Positions 53,015-62,962 are shown, counted from the first letter of the stretch. The stretch: 64,000 nucleotides of DNA from Pseudomonas sp. URMO17WK12:I11 (GCF_007677725.1 NZ_VEDF01000007.1:1-64000), one strand, 5' to 3'. Numbers and translations are program-made. The notes: generated from the sequence alone by a model not told the origin.

Positions 53015-53776
53015 ATGGCTGGCAAGAAAAAGTCCGATAAAGACGGCAGCTCCTGGGTCGGCGGGGTCGAGAAGTACTCCCGCAAGATCTGGCTGGCAGG
53101 GCTGGGTATCTACTCGAAAATCGACCAGGACGGCTCCAAGCTGTTCGACTCACTGGTCAAGGACGGTGAGAAGGCCGAGAAACAGGCCAAGCAGACCGCA
53201 GAGGAGGTGGCCGACACCGCCAAGTCCTCGACTTCATCGCGTGTAGCGGGGGTCAAGGACCGTGCCTTGGGCAAATGGAGCGAACTCGAAGAAGCCTTCG
53301 ACAAGCGCCTGAACAGCGCCATTTCGCGCCTCGGTGTGCCGAGCCGTAACGAGATCAAGGCCTTGCACCAGCAGGTCGACACCCTGACCAGGCAGATCGA
53401 GAAACTGACCGGTGCATCGGTGACCCCTGTGTCAGCGCCGGCTGCGAAAAAACCTGCCTCCGCCAAAGCGACGGCCAAGCCGTTGGCCAAACCTGCAGCC
53501 AAGAGCGCGGCCAAGCCTGCGGCAAAATCGGCAGCGGCCAAACCCGCAGCCAGCAAATCGGCAGCGAGCAAGTCGGCAGCAGCCGAGCCAGCCGCCAAGG
53601 CGCCGGCCAAGCCCGCGCCAGCGAAGAGAGCCGTCGCCAAGCCCGCCGCCAAGAAGGCACCACGCAAGGCGGCGGCCGCCTCTGCCAGTGATGCTGCCAG
53701 CGCTGAGCAGACGTCATCTGCAGCTTCGGCCAGCACCGCGCCATCGGCGCCAAGCGGCACCGGCACGTTGATCTGA
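53015..53776 (+). CDS. phaF: PHA granule-associated protein PhaF, histone-like C-terminus
   Basis: A 253-aa two-domain protein. The phasin domain (1-130; YSRKIWLAGLGIYSKIDQDG) is homologous to PhaI. The tail (about 140-225) is Lys/Ala/Pro-rich with AKPAA-type repeats and resembles histone H1 or AlgP. PhaF binds granules with its N-terminus and DNA with its tail, aiding granule distribution to daughter cells. I start at the ATG at 53015 (MAGKKKSDKD) preceded by AAGGAGAG; the longer frame overlaps phaI. Confidence 0.95.
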   Translation: MAGKKKSDKDGSSWVGGVEKYSRKIWLAGLGIYSKIDQDGSKLFDSLVKDGEKAEKQAKQTAEEVADTAKSSTSSRVAGVKDRALGKWSELEEAFDKRLNSAISRLGVPSRNEIKALHQQVDTLTRQIEKLTGASVTPVSAPAAKKPASAKATAKPLAKPAAKSAAKPAAKSAAAKPAASKSAASKSAAAEPAAKAPAKPAPAKRAVAKPAAKKAPRKAAAASASDAASAEQTSSAASASTAPSAPSGTGTLI

Positions 53777-53785
53777 CAGCGGCTG

Positions 53786-53828
53786 GGGGCGTTTCGCGGG
53801 CTAGCCAGGATCGCCCCGCGAAGCGCCG
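53786..53828. terminator. REP-like hairpin between phaF and phaD
   Basis: GGCGTTTCGCGGGC and GCCCCGCGAAGCGCC form an imperfect long stem around CTAGCCAGGATC-type loop sequence, between two convergent genes. It resembles degenerate REP and probably ends both transcripts. Confidence 0.6.
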
Positions 53829-53831
53829 GCT

Positions 53832-54446
53832 TCAAACCTCCAGATACCGCATCGCAAGCGCCTGCGCCGCGTCGCGCGCTTGCTCGTGCAAATGCGGCGC
53901 GACCAGCAGCATCACCTGATAGACCACCACGCCCACATCCCCCTCGCGCCCCAGTACGCGCTGGTAATCCAGCGAGAACAACAGGGTCAAGGTGATCTGC
54001 TCGACCAGCTGCCCCAGTGCCTGGGTGCCGCTGACCACCTGGCCCTGGCCTTTGAGACTGGCCAGCAAGGCCGCCAAGGTGCGCTTGAGTGCGTTGATCA
54101 GGCCGCGCATGCCGCGTGCCAGCTTGGGCAGGCGCCCGCTGAGGTTGGACAGGTCCTGGAACAGAAAGCGGTATTGCGCCATGCGCTCGACGATCAGGTG
54201 CAGGAACAGCCAGTAGTCCTCGGCATCCAGCCGCACGTGCACAGGCGGGTCGAGCAACGGCATCAGCGCATCCTCGAAACGCTCGAACAGCCCATGGATC
54301 AAAGGCTCCTTGCCATGGAAGTGGTAGTACAGGTTGCCAGGGCTGATGCCCAGCTCATTGGCGATCTCCAGGGTCGAGACGTTTGGCTCGCCCTGCTGAT
54401 TGAACAACTGCAGGGCGCATTCGAGGATGCGGTCGCGGGTCTTCAT
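53832..54446 (-). CDS. phaD: TetR-family regulator PhaD
   Basis: A 204-aa regulator with an N-terminal TetR helix-turn-helix (STLEIANELGISPGNLYYHF, about residues 24-43). PhaD activates the phaC1 and phaI promoters in P. putida, responding to a fatty-acid-derived ligand. It is the last gene of phaC1-Z-C2-D, starting 12 nt after the phaC2 stop. Confidence 0.94.
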   Translation of the reverse strand: MKTRDRILECALQLFNQQGEPNVSTLEIANELGISPGNLYYHFHGKEPLIHGLFERFEDALMPLLDPPVHVRLDAEDYWLFLHLIVERMAQYRFLFQDLSNLSGRLPKLARGMRGLINALKRTLAALLASLKGQGQVVSGTQALGQLVEQITLTLLFSLDYQRVLGREGDVGVVVYQVMLLVAPHLHEQARDAAQALAMRYLEV

Positions 54447-54458
54447 CAGTCAGGCTTC

Positions 54459-56141
54459 TCATCGGCTCAGCACGTAAGTGCCCGGTGCGGGGCCCAGTGC
54501 AGGATAACGGGCATTGCCCAACGCGCTGCGTGGCGCCTTGAGCGGCCCTGAACGTGGCTTGATCCACTCCAGCCATGCTGGCCACCAACTGCCCTCGCGG
54601 CGTTGTGCGTCGTGCAACCAGGCGCGTGGATCACTCGCCAATGTGGGGTTTTCCAGGTAGTGCGCCTTGGGGTTGCCGGGTGGATTGATGATGCTCTGGA
54701 TGTGCCCGCTATTGGCCAGCACGAAGCGCCGGTCGCCGCCGAGCAGCAGGGCCGAACGGTACACCGCGTCCCAAGGGGTGATATGGTCATTACTGCCGGC
54801 TACGGTGAAGCTGTCCAGGTCGACCTGGCCGAGATCGATGGGCGTACCACACACGTCCAGGCCTGCGGCACGGGTCAGCGGGTTGAGTTTGAAAAAGTCC
54901 AGGAGGTCACGGTGCAAGGCGGCCGGCAGTCGCGTGCTGTCGGCGTTCCAGTAAAGGATGTCGAATGCCGGCGGTGTCTTGCCCAGCAGGTAGTTGTTGA
55001 CCCAGTAGTTCCAGATCAGGTCATTGGGCCGCATCCAGGCGAAGATACGCGCCACCTCGCCACCGTCCAGCACCCCGCGCTGATACGACCGGCGTTTGGC
55101 CGCCTCGAGGGTCTGCTCGTCGGCGAACAGGCTCGCCGGGCTATCGAACTGGCTGTCGAGCAAGCTCACCAGGTAAGTGGCACTGCGCACCCGCCGCAGC
55201 TTCTGCCTGGCCTGCAGATGGCCCTGTAGCGCGGCCATGGTCAGCCCGCCTGCGCAGGCGCCCATCAGGTGCGGGTCGCGGCTGGCGCTGATGCTGCGAC
55301 AGGCGTCGAGCGCTTCTTCCAAGGCGTGTACATAGCGTGAAAGGCCCCACTCGCGATGACACGGATCGGGGTTGCGCCAGCTGATCATGAAGACCTGCAG
55401 GCCGTTCTTGAGCATGTACTGCACCAGGCTGTTGGTCGGTTGCAGATCGAAGATGTAGTACTTGTTGATCTGCGGCGGCACCACCAGCACGGGCCGGGCG
55501 TGTTGTCTTTCGCTCATCGGCTGGTACTGGATCAGTTCCAGCAGTTCGTTGCGAAACACCACCGCGCCAGGGCTGGCCGCCAGGTTTTCGCCCACCTGGA
55601 ACGCACGCTCGTCCACCTGCCGTGGCAAGCCATCGTTATGGCGCAGATCATCGAGTAGATGGCCGATACCGCGCACAAGGCTCTGCCCACCGGTATTCAA
55701 CAGCTCCTTGACCGCCAGCGGGTTGAGCGGCGAGTTACTCGGCGCCAGGGCGTCATTGATCAGGTTGAACAGAAAGTGCGCGCGGGCGCGGTCATCGGCA
55801 TTCTGGTGAGTTTCGTCGATCCACAGGCGGGTGTGTTTCTGCCAGGCCAGGTAGGCTTGCAGGCTACGCCGGTAAAACGGATTCTGGCGCCACGTTGGAT
55901 CGGCGAAGCGGTTATCGCGGGCGCTGGGTTGGTACGGGGTGTCGCCAAGCATCACCCGCCCCAGCTGGTTACCCAGGGCCAGCAGGTGGCGGGCGGTAGG
56001 CAGCGGATTGCCCAGGCCGTGGCGTCCCACGCTGCGCAAGGTCGACAACAGGTCACGGCCACGCACGCCGAGAATGGCCTGGTGCGCATCGCTGTGGGTG
56101 GCGGGATGCGTCGGCGCTCCCTTGCCCGGGTGGTCTTGCAT
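54459..56141 (-). CDS. phaC2: Class II PHA synthase 2
   Basis: A 560-aa class II PHA polymerase that joins 3-hydroxyacyl-CoAs of 6-14 carbons. The lipase-like box with nucleophile Cys is LMGACAGGLTMAAL (near residue 296). The catalytic Asp and His lie in VAGSNDHITPWDAV and ANSGHIQSIINPPG. It is paralogous to phaC1 on the far side of phaZ. Confidence 0.96.
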   Translation of the reverse strand: MQDHPGKGAPTHPATHSDAHQAILGVRGRDLLSTLRSVGRHGLGNPLPTARHLLALGNQLGRVMLGDTPYQPSARDNRFADPTWRQNPFYRRSLQAYLAWQKHTRLWIDETHQNADDRARAHFLFNLINDALAPSNSPLNPLAVKELLNTGGQSLVRGIGHLLDDLRHNDGLPRQVDERAFQVGENLAASPGAVVFRNELLELIQYQPMSERQHARPVLVVPPQINKYYIFDLQPTNSLVQYMLKNGLQVFMISWRNPDPCHREWGLSRYVHALEEALDACRSISASRDPHLMGACAGGLTMAALQGHLQARQKLRRVRSATYLVSLLDSQFDSPASLFADEQTLEAAKRRSYQRGVLDGGEVARIFAWMRPNDLIWNYWVNNYLLGKTPPAFDILYWNADSTRLPAALHRDLLDFFKLNPLTRAAGLDVCGTPIDLGQVDLDSFTVAGSNDHITPWDAVYRSALLLGGDRRFVLANSGHIQSIINPPGNPKAHYLENPTLASDPRAWLHDAQRREGSWWPAWLEWIKPRSGPLKAPRSALGNARYPALGPAPGTYVLSR

Positions 56142-56195
56142 GGCAACACTCCTTGTCTGACCCTGTGCAGCGCTGCCGCTGCTTTCACCTCACCT

Positions 56196-57047
56196 TCACG
56201 CACCCGGAGCCGGGCGGGGGTGCATGACCGCGCGCTGACGTTCTTGTTGGAGGAATTTCATGATGATGGGCGCGACGGCCTCGGCCCGGGTAATCAGGAA
56301 CAAGTGGCCGTCGTCGATAATGTGTAGCTGGGCATTGGGAATTCGCCAAGCCAGCAGGCGCATGTTGATCAGCGGAATCAGCGGGTCGTCGTCACCGGCC
56401 AGCACCAAAGTCGGCTGCTGGATCTTGTGCAGCCAGTGAATGCTGGTCCAGCCGAGCCCGGCGAACAGCTGCCAGTAGTAGCCCAGCTTGCCGCCGGAGC
56501 GCACCTTGGCGGCGTGATGCATGGCTAGCTCGGGATCGCGGCGAAAGCCGCCGCCATAGATCAGCGGAGCGATGCGCATCACATGCGAAGGCTGCACATA
56601 GCGCCTTGGGCTGGCCATCATCCACAGCACCTTGGGTTTGCCAGGTACCATGACTGCGCCGGCAGCGGTGGCCGCCAGCACCAGTTTCTTGCAGCGCTCG
56701 GGGTAATCGTGGGCGAACTGCTGGGCCAGCGCGCCGCCCCAGGACACGCCGATGACGTTGACCTGGCCGTAGTCCAGGTAATCGAGCATGCGCGCGGTGA
56801 GCTTGGCCAGACCGGGGAAGCGATACGGGTGGCGCGGGGTCGACGAGCCGCCGACGCCGGGCACGTCGAAGGCAATGATTTCCAGGTCTGGGTCCAGGGC
56901 TTCGATGAACGGGAAGACCAGCTCCAGGTTGGCACCGATGCCATTGAAGATCAGCAGCGGCGTCAGGTGCGGCTTGCCTGGACGCACTGCGGTACGGATG
57001 GATTGTTCGTCCAGTTCGACGGTGCGAAAAACGTAGGGTAGCGGCAT
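56196..57047 (-). CDS. phaZ: Intracellular mcl-PHA depolymerase
   Basis: A 283-aa alpha/beta hydrolase. Its box GVSWGGALAQQF places the Ser near residue 102; the Asp is in LAGDDDPLIPL and the His in IDDGHLF. It mobilises stored mcl-PHA to hydroxyacids. It sits between the two synthases, the standard Pseudomonas order. Confidence 0.96.
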   Translation of the reverse strand: MPLPYVFRTVELDEQSIRTAVRPGKPHLTPLLIFNGIGANLELVFPFIEALDPDLEIIAFDVPGVGGSSTPRHPYRFPGLAKLTARMLDYLDYGQVNVIGVSWGGALAQQFAHDYPERCKKLVLAATAAGAVMVPGKPKVLWMMASPRRYVQPSHVMRIAPLIYGGGFRRDPELAMHHAAKVRSGGKLGYYWQLFAGLGWTSIHWLHKIQQPTLVLAGDDDPLIPLINMRLLAWRIPNAQLHIIDDGHLFLITRAEAVAPIIMKFLQQERQRAVMHPRPAPGA

Positions 57048-57110
57048 GCGCGTGGCTCTGTGGCTGGAGGATGCACCGTGGCACGCACCGCGCGGCCACG
57101 GCGTTGCAAC

Positions 57111-58790
57111 TTAGCGCTCGTGTACGTAGGTGCCAGGTGCTGCTTCGCCGGCAGGGTAGGCACGATTACCCAGGCGCGTGGGGGCCTTCTTCAAGTCGCC
57201 TGCGCGTTCGCCCAACCAGCGTTGCCAATGCAGCCACCATGAATCGGCGTGCTTGTCGGCGTTTTCCTGCCAGGCAATCGGATCACCTGGGCGATCGGCA
57301 CCGGTCAGGAAGCGTGCCTTGGGGTTGCCGGGTGGATTGAGGATGCTCTGGATATGGCCGCTGTTGGACAACACGAATTCGATCTTGCCGCCGAACAGGT
57401 GCGCCGAGCGGTAGCACGACTGCCATGGGGTGATGTGATCGGCAGTGCCGGCCACGCTGAAGATGTCGCACTGGACCTGCTTCAGATCGATGGGGGTGCC
57501 GCAGACCTCCAGCGCGTCGGCGCGGGTCAGCGGGTTGTTCTTGAACATTTCGATCAGGTCGCCGTGAAACGCAGCGGGCAAGCGCGTGGTGTCGTTGTTC
57601 CAGAACAGGATGTCGAACACCGGCGGTTCGTTGCCCAGCAGATAATTGTTGACCCAGTAGTTCCAGATCAGGTCGTTGGGGCGCATCCAGGCGAATACCT
57701 TGGCCATGTCGCTGCCTTCGAGCACCCCTGACTGATAGGAGTGGCGCTTGGCCGCCTCCAGGGTCTGCTCGTCGACGAACAGCGCCACCTGGGTATCGAG
57801 GGTTGTGTCCAGGACGCTGACCAGCAGGGTGAGGGCGTTGACCTTCTGCTCGCCAAGGGCCGCATAGTGACCGACCAGCGCCGTGCAGGTGATCCCGCCG
57901 GAGCACGCGCCGAGCATGTTCAGGTCTTTGCTGCCGGTAATCGCCAGGACCGCGTCCACGGCTTCTTTCAAGGCATCGATGTAGGTCGACAGGCCCCACT
58001 CGCGCTGGGCTTTGGTGGGGTTGCGCCAGCTGATGATGAACGTCTGCTGCTGGGAGCGCAGGCAGAAGCGTGCCAGGCTCTTTTCCGGGCTCAAGTCGAA
58101 TACGTAGAACTTGTTGATCTGCGGCGGCACGACCAGCAAGGGGCGGGCATGCACCTGTTCGGTGATCGGGCTGTACTGGATCAGTTCGAGCACGTCGTTG
58201 CGAAAGACCACCGCGCCGTCGCTGGTGCCCAGGTTCTTGCCGACCTCGAAGGCATTCATGTTGACCTGGCTGGGCATGCCGCCATTGTTGACCATGTCCT
58301 TGGCCAGGTTGGACAAGCCATCGAGCAGGCTCTTGCCGCCGGTCTCGAAGAAGCGCTTGACCGCAGCCGGGTTGGACAGGGTATTGGTCGGCGCCATGGC
58401 TTCGGTCATCAGGTTGATGACGAACTGGCCACGGCTGATGTCCTGTGGCGAAAGGTCACTGTCGCCGATCCACGCCTGCAATTCGTTGCGCCAGGCGAGG
58501 TAGGTCTGCAGGTAGCGGCGGTACAGGGGGTTCTGGCTCCAGGCCGGGTCGGCGAAGCGGCGGTCGTCGCTTTCCGGGGTCAGGCTGGACTTGCCCAGCA
58601 GCACGTTTTTCAGCTCCAGGCCGAAATGCGCGACATGCTTGGCGCTGTGCAGTGGCTGGCGCACCGCCTGGCGCAGCACGGTGCGCGCCGAGCTCAGCAG
58701 GTCCTTGCGGCGGATGCCGATGACCGGGTTCAGGCCCAGCGTGTTTTCCGAGGCCTGGCGCTGCAACTCATCGTTGTTCTTGTTACTCAT
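57111..58790 (-). CDS. phaC1: Class II PHA synthase 1
   Basis: A 559-aa class II synthase, 1 residue shorter than PhaC2. The nucleophile box is MLGACSGGITCTALV (Cys near 296); catalytic Asp and His are in VAGTADHITPWQSC and SNSGHIQSILNPPG. The ATG at 58790 follows CGGAG. It heads the phaC1-Z-C2-D operon, with the promoter upstream in 58791-59134. Confidence 0.97.
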   Translation of the reverse strand: MSNKNNDELQRQASENTLGLNPVIGIRRKDLLSSARTVLRQAVRQPLHSAKHVAHFGLELKNVLLGKSSLTPESDDRRFADPAWSQNPLYRRYLQTYLAWRNELQAWIGDSDLSPQDISRGQFVINLMTEAMAPTNTLSNPAAVKRFFETGGKSLLDGLSNLAKDMVNNGGMPSQVNMNAFEVGKNLGTSDGAVVFRNDVLELIQYSPITEQVHARPLLVVPPQINKFYVFDLSPEKSLARFCLRSQQQTFIISWRNPTKAQREWGLSTYIDALKEAVDAVLAITGSKDLNMLGACSGGITCTALVGHYAALGEQKVNALTLLVSVLDTTLDTQVALFVDEQTLEAAKRHSYQSGVLEGSDMAKVFAWMRPNDLIWNYWVNNYLLGNEPPVFDILFWNNDTTRLPAAFHGDLIEMFKNNPLTRADALEVCGTPIDLKQVQCDIFSVAGTADHITPWQSCYRSAHLFGGKIEFVLSNSGHIQSILNPPGNPKARFLTGADRPGDPIAWQENADKHADSWWLHWQRWLGERAGDLKKAPTRLGNRAYPAGEAAPGTYVHER

Positions 58791-59134
58791 CTGCGACGCT
58801 CCGTTGTCCTGAGACGAGTACCGGTTTGCTGTGGCCAGTGCACAGTCGACAGCCCGGTACTGCTACTCGGGTGACCAGTGATAAGGAACAGCGGTGCTGC
58901 GGGCCGGATGCGTGGGCGATGAGCTGCGAAGGTTATGGGTAAAGACTGCCTGCGTTCGCTCGCGACCTCGACACACCAGCCAGTGCCTGCCTGCAAGGCG
59001 ATGCAGGGAGCTTGCCAGTTCCATTGGTTACCCGACTTTCATGTAATGCGCAAGACAACCCTTCCAGGGGCTGTCTGTAAGGCATTCAAACAGATGAGAT
59101 TAGAAAATGCGCTCTAAAACCTGCAAGGCTTGAG
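58791..59134. other. 344-bp region upstream of phaC1
   Basis: This region should hold the phaC1 promoter and PhaD target. I see an AT-rich patch at 59084-59116, the likely location of promoter elements on the minus strand, and no convincing gene; the 60-codon frame at 58935-59117 has no family features. I cannot assign the PhaD site from memory. Confidence 0.5.
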
Positions 59135-59512
59135 CTAGAGCATGAGTTTGACCACTGATTCGGCCGGGTCGCGGGATTTTCCGGCGTTGTGCAGTTCATC
59201 GAGATAGTCAGCCCACAGCTGCTGTTGGCGCAGGCAGAGCTGTTCGAGGTATTCCCAGGTGAACAGTCCGCTGTCGTGGCCGTCGTCGAAGGTCAATTTC
59301 AGTGCATATTGGCCAGCAGGCTCAAGGCCGACCAGACCGACATTGATCTTGCCGACTTGCAAGATCGGATTGCCATGGCCCTGGACCTCGGCAGATGGGG
59401 AGTGCACCCGCAGAAATTCGGCAGGCAGGTGATAGACCTCGCCGGGCGCGTAGGTAAGGCTGAGGGTCTTGGAGGCTTTATGCAGGTTGATCGCGGTGGG
59501 CAGACGCGCCAT
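59135..59512 (-). CDS. DUF971 family protein
   Basis: A 125-aa protein with a DUF971 (GBBH-like N-terminal) domain: LTYAPGEVYHLPAEFLRVHSP and YALKLTFDDGHDSGLFTWEYL are characteristic. The domain binds zinc in gamma-butyrobetaine hydroxylase, and a stand-alone version often follows hslVU in Pseudomonas. Function is not established. Confidence 0.87.
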   Translation of the reverse strand: MARLPTAINLHKASKTLSLTYAPGEVYHLPAEFLRVHSPSAEVQGHGNPILQVGKINVGLVGLEPAGQYALKLTFDDGHDSGLFTWEYLEQLCLRQQQLWADYLDELHNAGKSRDPAESVVKLML

Positions 59513-59532
59513 GGTCCTAATTCTCTCTCTGA

Positions 59533-59570
59533 AGCTGCAAGCGACGAGGATCAGCTTGTCACTTGCAGCT
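59533..59570. repeat. Dispersed AGCTGCAAG / CTTGCAGCT hairpin element
   Basis: AGCTGCAAG (59533-59541) pairs perfectly with CTTGCAGCT (59562-59570) between hslU and the DUF971 gene. Another CTTGCAACTT lies just beyond. It is related to the elements at 35296-35374 and 61637-61681. Confidence 0.6.
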
Positions 59571-59583
59571 TGTAACTTGCAAC

Positions 59584-60927
59584 TTAGAGAATGTACCGCG
59601 ACAGGTCTTCGTTCTGCGCCAGTTCGCCCAGGTGGCTGTTGACGTAGGCCGCGTCGATGCTGATTGGCGCTTCGTCGTGGCTGCTGGCCAGGTCGCCGGC
59701 GCTGAACGACACCTCCTCAAGCAGACGCTCGAGCAGGGTGTGCAGGCGACGGGCACCGATGTTCTCGGTTTTCTCGTTGACCTGGTAGGCGATCTCGGCC
59801 AGACGCTTGATGCCGTCGGCGGCGAACTCGATGTTCAGGCCTTCGGTCTTGAGCAGCGCGCTGTATTGCTCGGTCAGCGACGCGTGCGGCTCGCGCAGGA
59901 TCCGCTCGAAGTCTTCCGGGGTCAGCGCCTTGAGTTCGACACGGATCGGCAGGCGACCCTGCAGTTCCGGTACCAGGTCGCTGGGTTTGCTCAGGTGGAA
60001 AGCGCCGGAAGCGATGAACAGGATGTGGTCGGTCTTGACCATGCCTAGCTTGGTGTTGACCGTGCAGCCTTCGATCAGCGGCAGCAGGTCACGTTGCACG
60101 CCCTCGCGCGAGACATCCGCGCCGCCGACATTGCCGCGCTTGGCGACCTTGTCGATCTCGTCGATGAACACGATACCGTGCTGCTCCACCGCTTCGAGCG
60201 CCTTGGCCTTGAGTTCTTCCTCGTTGACCAGGCGACCGGCTTCTTCGTCGCGCACCATCTTCAGCGCTTCCTTGACCTTCAGCTTGCGGGTCTTGCGCTT
60301 GCCCTTGCCCATGTTGGCGAACAGGCTCTGCAGCTGGTTGGTCATCTCTTCCATGCCGGGCGGCGCGGCGATTTCGACGCCGACATTGTCAGCCACCTCG
60401 ATCTCGATTTCCTTGTCGTCCAGCTGGCCTTCGCGCAGGCGCTTGCGGAACAGCTGGCGGGTGTTGGAATCGCTGCTGGTCTGCGCGGCTTCCTCGTTGA
60501 AGCTCGAGGCCCGCGCCTGGGGCAGCAGGGCGTCGAGGATGCGGTCTTCGGCGGCGTCCTCGGCACGGTGGCGCACGCGGATGATTTCCTGCTCGCGCAG
60601 CATCTTCAGCGCAGCGTCAGCCAAGTCGCGGATGATCGACTCGACATCACGCCCGACATAGCCGACCTCGGTGAACTTGGTCGCTTCGACCTTGATGAAC
60701 GGCGCGTTGGCCAGCTTGGCCAGGCGGCGGGCGATTTCGGTCTTGCCGACGCCGGTCGGGCCGATCATCAGGATGTTCTTCGGCGTCACTTCGGCGCGTA
60801 GCTCGGCAGGCAGCTGCATGCGCCGCCAGCGGTTGCGCAGGGCGATGGCCACGGCGCGCTTGGCGTCATCCTGGCCAATGATGTGACGGTTGAGTTCGTG
60901 GACGATCTCGCGGGGGGTCATGGACAT
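59584..60927 (-). CDS. hslU: ATP-dependent protease ATPase subunit HslU
   Basis: A 447-aa AAA+ unfoldase that feeds proteins to HslV. Walker A is [15 protein letters not shown], the pore loop is in [11 protein letters not shown], Walker B is [11 protein letters not shown], and the C-terminal sensor region ends LSRYIL. Start [20 protein letters not shown]. It follows hslV after 73 bp containing a terminator-like hairpin. Confidence 0.97.
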   Translation of the reverse strand: MSMTPREIVHELNRHIIGQDDAKRAVAIALRNRWRRMQLPAELRAEVTPKNILMIGPTGVGKTEIARRLAKLANAPFIKVEATKFTEVGYVGRDVESIIRDLADAALKMLREQEIIRVRHRAEDAAEDRILDALLPQARASSFNEEAAQTSSDSNTRQLFRKRLREGQLDDKEIEIEVADNVGVEIAAPPGMEEMTNQLQSLFANMGKGKRKTRKLKVKEALKMVRDEEAGRLVNEEELKAKALEAVEQHGIVFIDEIDKVAKRGNVGGADVSREGVQRDLLPLIEGCTVNTKLGMVKTDHILFIASGAFHLSKPSDLVPELQGRLPIRVELKALTPEDFERILREPHASLTEQYSALLKTEGLNIEFAADGIKRLAEIAYQVNEKTENIGARRLHTLLERLLEEVSFSAGDLASSHDEAPISIDAAYVNSHLGELAQNEDLSRYIL

Positions 60928-60967
60928 GGTCAGTACGGTCCTGAAGCGGAGTGTTCGGCGTGGAAAA

Positions 60968-60986
60968 GTCCCGCCGTGGGCGGGAC
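60968..60986 (-). terminator. Terminator-like hairpin between hslV and hslU
   Basis: GTCCCGCC (60968-60975) and GGCGGGAC (60979-60986) form a perfect 8-bp stem with a 3-nt loop. On the transcribed (minus) strand it is followed by CTTTTCC, so it looks like a weak intrinsic terminator or attenuator that could lower hslU relative to hslV. Confidence 0.6.
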
Positions 60987-61000
60987 GCCAGAACAGCAGA

Positions 61001-61531
61001 TCACTCGGCCAGGTCCTGCTCCTCGATGGTCAGGTTGTGGTTGGTGAACACGCAGATGTCACCGGCGATATTCAAGGCGGTTTCGGCGATTTCGCGCGCC
61101 GATAGGTCGGTCTTGTTGAGCAGGGCGCGGGCAGCGGCCTGGGCATAGGCGCCACCGGAGCCCATGGCGATGAGGCCGTCTTCTGGCTCGACCACGTCAC
61201 CGTTGCCGGTGATGATCAGCGAGGCGTCCTTGTTGGCCACCGCCAGCATGGCCTCCAGGCGGCTCAGCGAACGGTCGGTGCGCCATTCCTTGGCCAGTTC
61301 GACGGCGGCGCGAATCAGGTGGCCCTGGTGTTTCTCCAACTGCCCCTCGAAGCGCTCGAACAGGGTGAAGGCGTCGGCGGTGGCACCGGCGAAGCCGGCG
61401 ATGACCTGGCCGTGGTACAGGCGCCGAACTTTTTTCGCGTTGCCTTTCATCACGGTGTTGCCGAGGGATACCTGGCCGTCGCCGCCCATGACGACTTTGC
61501 CGTTACGGCGGACAGAAACGATGGTGGTCAA
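61001..61531 (-). CDS. hslV: ATP-dependent protease peptidase subunit HslV
   Basis: A 176-aa Ntn-hydrolase; the N-terminal Thr of [20 protein letters not shown] becomes catalytic after Met removal. It forms the two-ring proteolytic core of HslVU. The start codon is TTG at 61531 with GGAG about 8 nt upstream. The sequence GGAGACTCTCC around the ribosome site is partly self-complementary. Confidence 0.96.
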   Translation of the reverse strand: MTTIVSVRRNGKVVMGGDGQVSLGNTVMKGNAKKVRRLYHGQVIAGFAGATADAFTLFERFEGQLEKHQGHLIRAAVELAKEWRTDRSLSRLEAMLAVANKDASLIITGNGDVVEPEDGLIAMGSGGAYAQAAARALLNKTDLSAREIAETALNIAGDICVFTNHNLTIEEQDLAE

Positions 61532-61636
61532 GGGAGAGTCTCCACGCAGCGGGGCAAAATTGCCTGATGCAGACTCATATGGGGGGAAGGATGAAGAGTT
61601 TCAAGCTTGAAGCTACGAGCGGTAGGAAAAGCAGAT

Positions 61637-61681
61637 GCAAGCTGCAAGCAAAAGCAGATCAGGCTTTTGCTTGAAGCTTGC
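61637..61681. repeat. AAGCTGCAAGC-type hairpin element downstream of pyrC'
   Basis: GCAAGCTGCAAGCAAAAGC (61637-61655) pairs with GCTTTTGCTTGAAGCTTGC (61663-61681), with one mismatch, around a 7-nt loop. It is downstream of pyrC' and upstream of hslV on the same strand, so it may end the pyrB-pyrC' message. More AAGCTT-rich sequence precedes it (61598-61620). Confidence 0.7.
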
Positions 61682-61690
61682 AGCCGCGTC

Positions 61691-62962
61691 TCAGGCCTGG
61701 TGGCAAACGTGTCCGTCGACCAGGGTATAACGCACCGTGGCCGGCAGGCAGTGGCCGATGAACGGGCAGTTGTCGCCGCGTGAGTGCCAGCGCTCGCCAG
61801 CTACGGTCGAGGCTTGCGGGTCGAACAACACCAGGTCGGCGGCGGCGCCGACTTTCAGCTCGCCGGCTGGCAGACGCAGGGCCTGGGCCGGGCCACTGCT
61901 CAGGCGAGCGAGCAAGGTCGGCAGGTCGAGCAAACCCTCTTCGACCAAGGTCATGGCCAGTGGCAGCAACAGCTCGACACTGCTGATACCGGGCTCGGTA
62001 GCACCGAACGGCGCCAGCTTGGCATCGCGCTCGTGGGGCTGATGGTGACTGGAAATTGCCTGGATCACGCCAGACTTCACCGCCTCGCGCAGGCCATCGC
62101 GGTCCGCCGCGGTGCGCAGCGGCGGTTGTACGTGGTACAGGCTGGAAAATTCGCGCAGCGACTGATCGGTGAGAATCAGCTGATACAGCGCGACGTCGGC
62201 CGTCACCGGCAAGCCTAGCTGCTGCGCCTGTGCGATCAGGCGCGCGCCACGGGCGCTGGTGATCTGGGTGAAGTGAGCACGTACGCCGGTTTGCTCCACC
62301 AGCAGCAGGTTACGCGCCAAGGCCACGGTTTCAGCGGTTTCCGGAATGCCCGGCAAACCGAGGAAGCTTGCCATTGCTCCTTCGTGGGCCAGCCCGCCCT
62401 GGGACAGGTCACGGTCCTGGGAGTGGAACACCACGGTCAGGTCGAAGGTGGCCGCGTACTCCAGCGCGCGGGCCAGGGTACGGTTGTTGGGGATCTCCTT
62501 GAGGCCGTTGCCGAACGCCACGCAGCCGGTATCGCGCAGGGCGACCAATTCAGCCAGTTGCTCGCCCTCCAGGCCCTTGGTCAAGGCGCCGATCGGGTAG
62601 ACCTTGCTGTTGGCGGCTTCGCGGGCGCGATCGAGGATCAGTTCGGCGACCGCCGAGGTATCGAGCACCGGCTTGGTCTGCGGTGGGCAGCACAGGCTGG
62701 TGACCCCGCCAGCCACCGCTGCGCGAGTTTCGCTGGCGATGGTGCCTTTGCGGCTGTAGCCGGGCTCGCGCAGCGATACGCCCAGATCGACCAGGCCAGG
62801 GGCGGCTACCAGGCCGCTGGCGTCAATCGTGCGGCCGGCGCTGAAGCCCGCGGGGCTGGCGCCGATCGCCACGATGCGGCCACTGTCCAGGTGCAGGTCG
62901 GTGACCTGGTCCAGGCCACTGTTGGGGTCGATGACCCGAGCGCCAAGAATGCTGATGGTCAC
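61691..62962 (-). CDS. pyrC': Dihydroorotase-like protein (non-catalytic, PyrC')
   Basis: 423 aa from a GTG start that overlaps the pyrB stop (GTGA). The amidohydrolase fold is clear, but the zinc HxH motif is lost: the site reads [11 protein letters not shown], with G61 and S63 where active enzymes have His. In Pseudomonas this protein is structural, required to assemble the active aspartate transcarbamoylase with PyrB; dihydroorotase activity comes from another gene. Confidence 0.94.
   Translation of the reverse strand: MTISILGARVIDPNSGLDQVTDLHLDSGRIVAIGASPAGFSAGRTIDASGLVAAPGLVDLGVSLREPGYSRKGTIASETRAAVAGGVTSLCCPPQTKPVLDTSAVAELILDRAREAANSKVYPIGALTKGLEGEQLAELVALRDTGCVAFGNGLKEIPNNRTLARALEYAATFDLTVVFHSQDRDLSQGGLAHEGAMASFLGLPGIPETAETVALARNLLLVEQTGVRAHFTQITSARGARLIAQAQQLGLPVTADVALYQLILTDQSLREFSSLYHVQPPLRTAADRDGLREAVKSGVIQAISSHHQPHERDAKLAPFGATEPGISSVELLLPLAMTLVEEGLLDLPTLLARLSSGPAQALRLPAGELKVGAAADLVLFDPQASTVAGERWHSRGDNCPFIGHCLPATVRYTLVDGHVCHQA

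Noticed and set aside
59041..59100. A sigma-54 type promoter upstream of phaC1
   Set aside because: The nearest GG...GC pair on the minus strand does not have the required 10-bp spacing.
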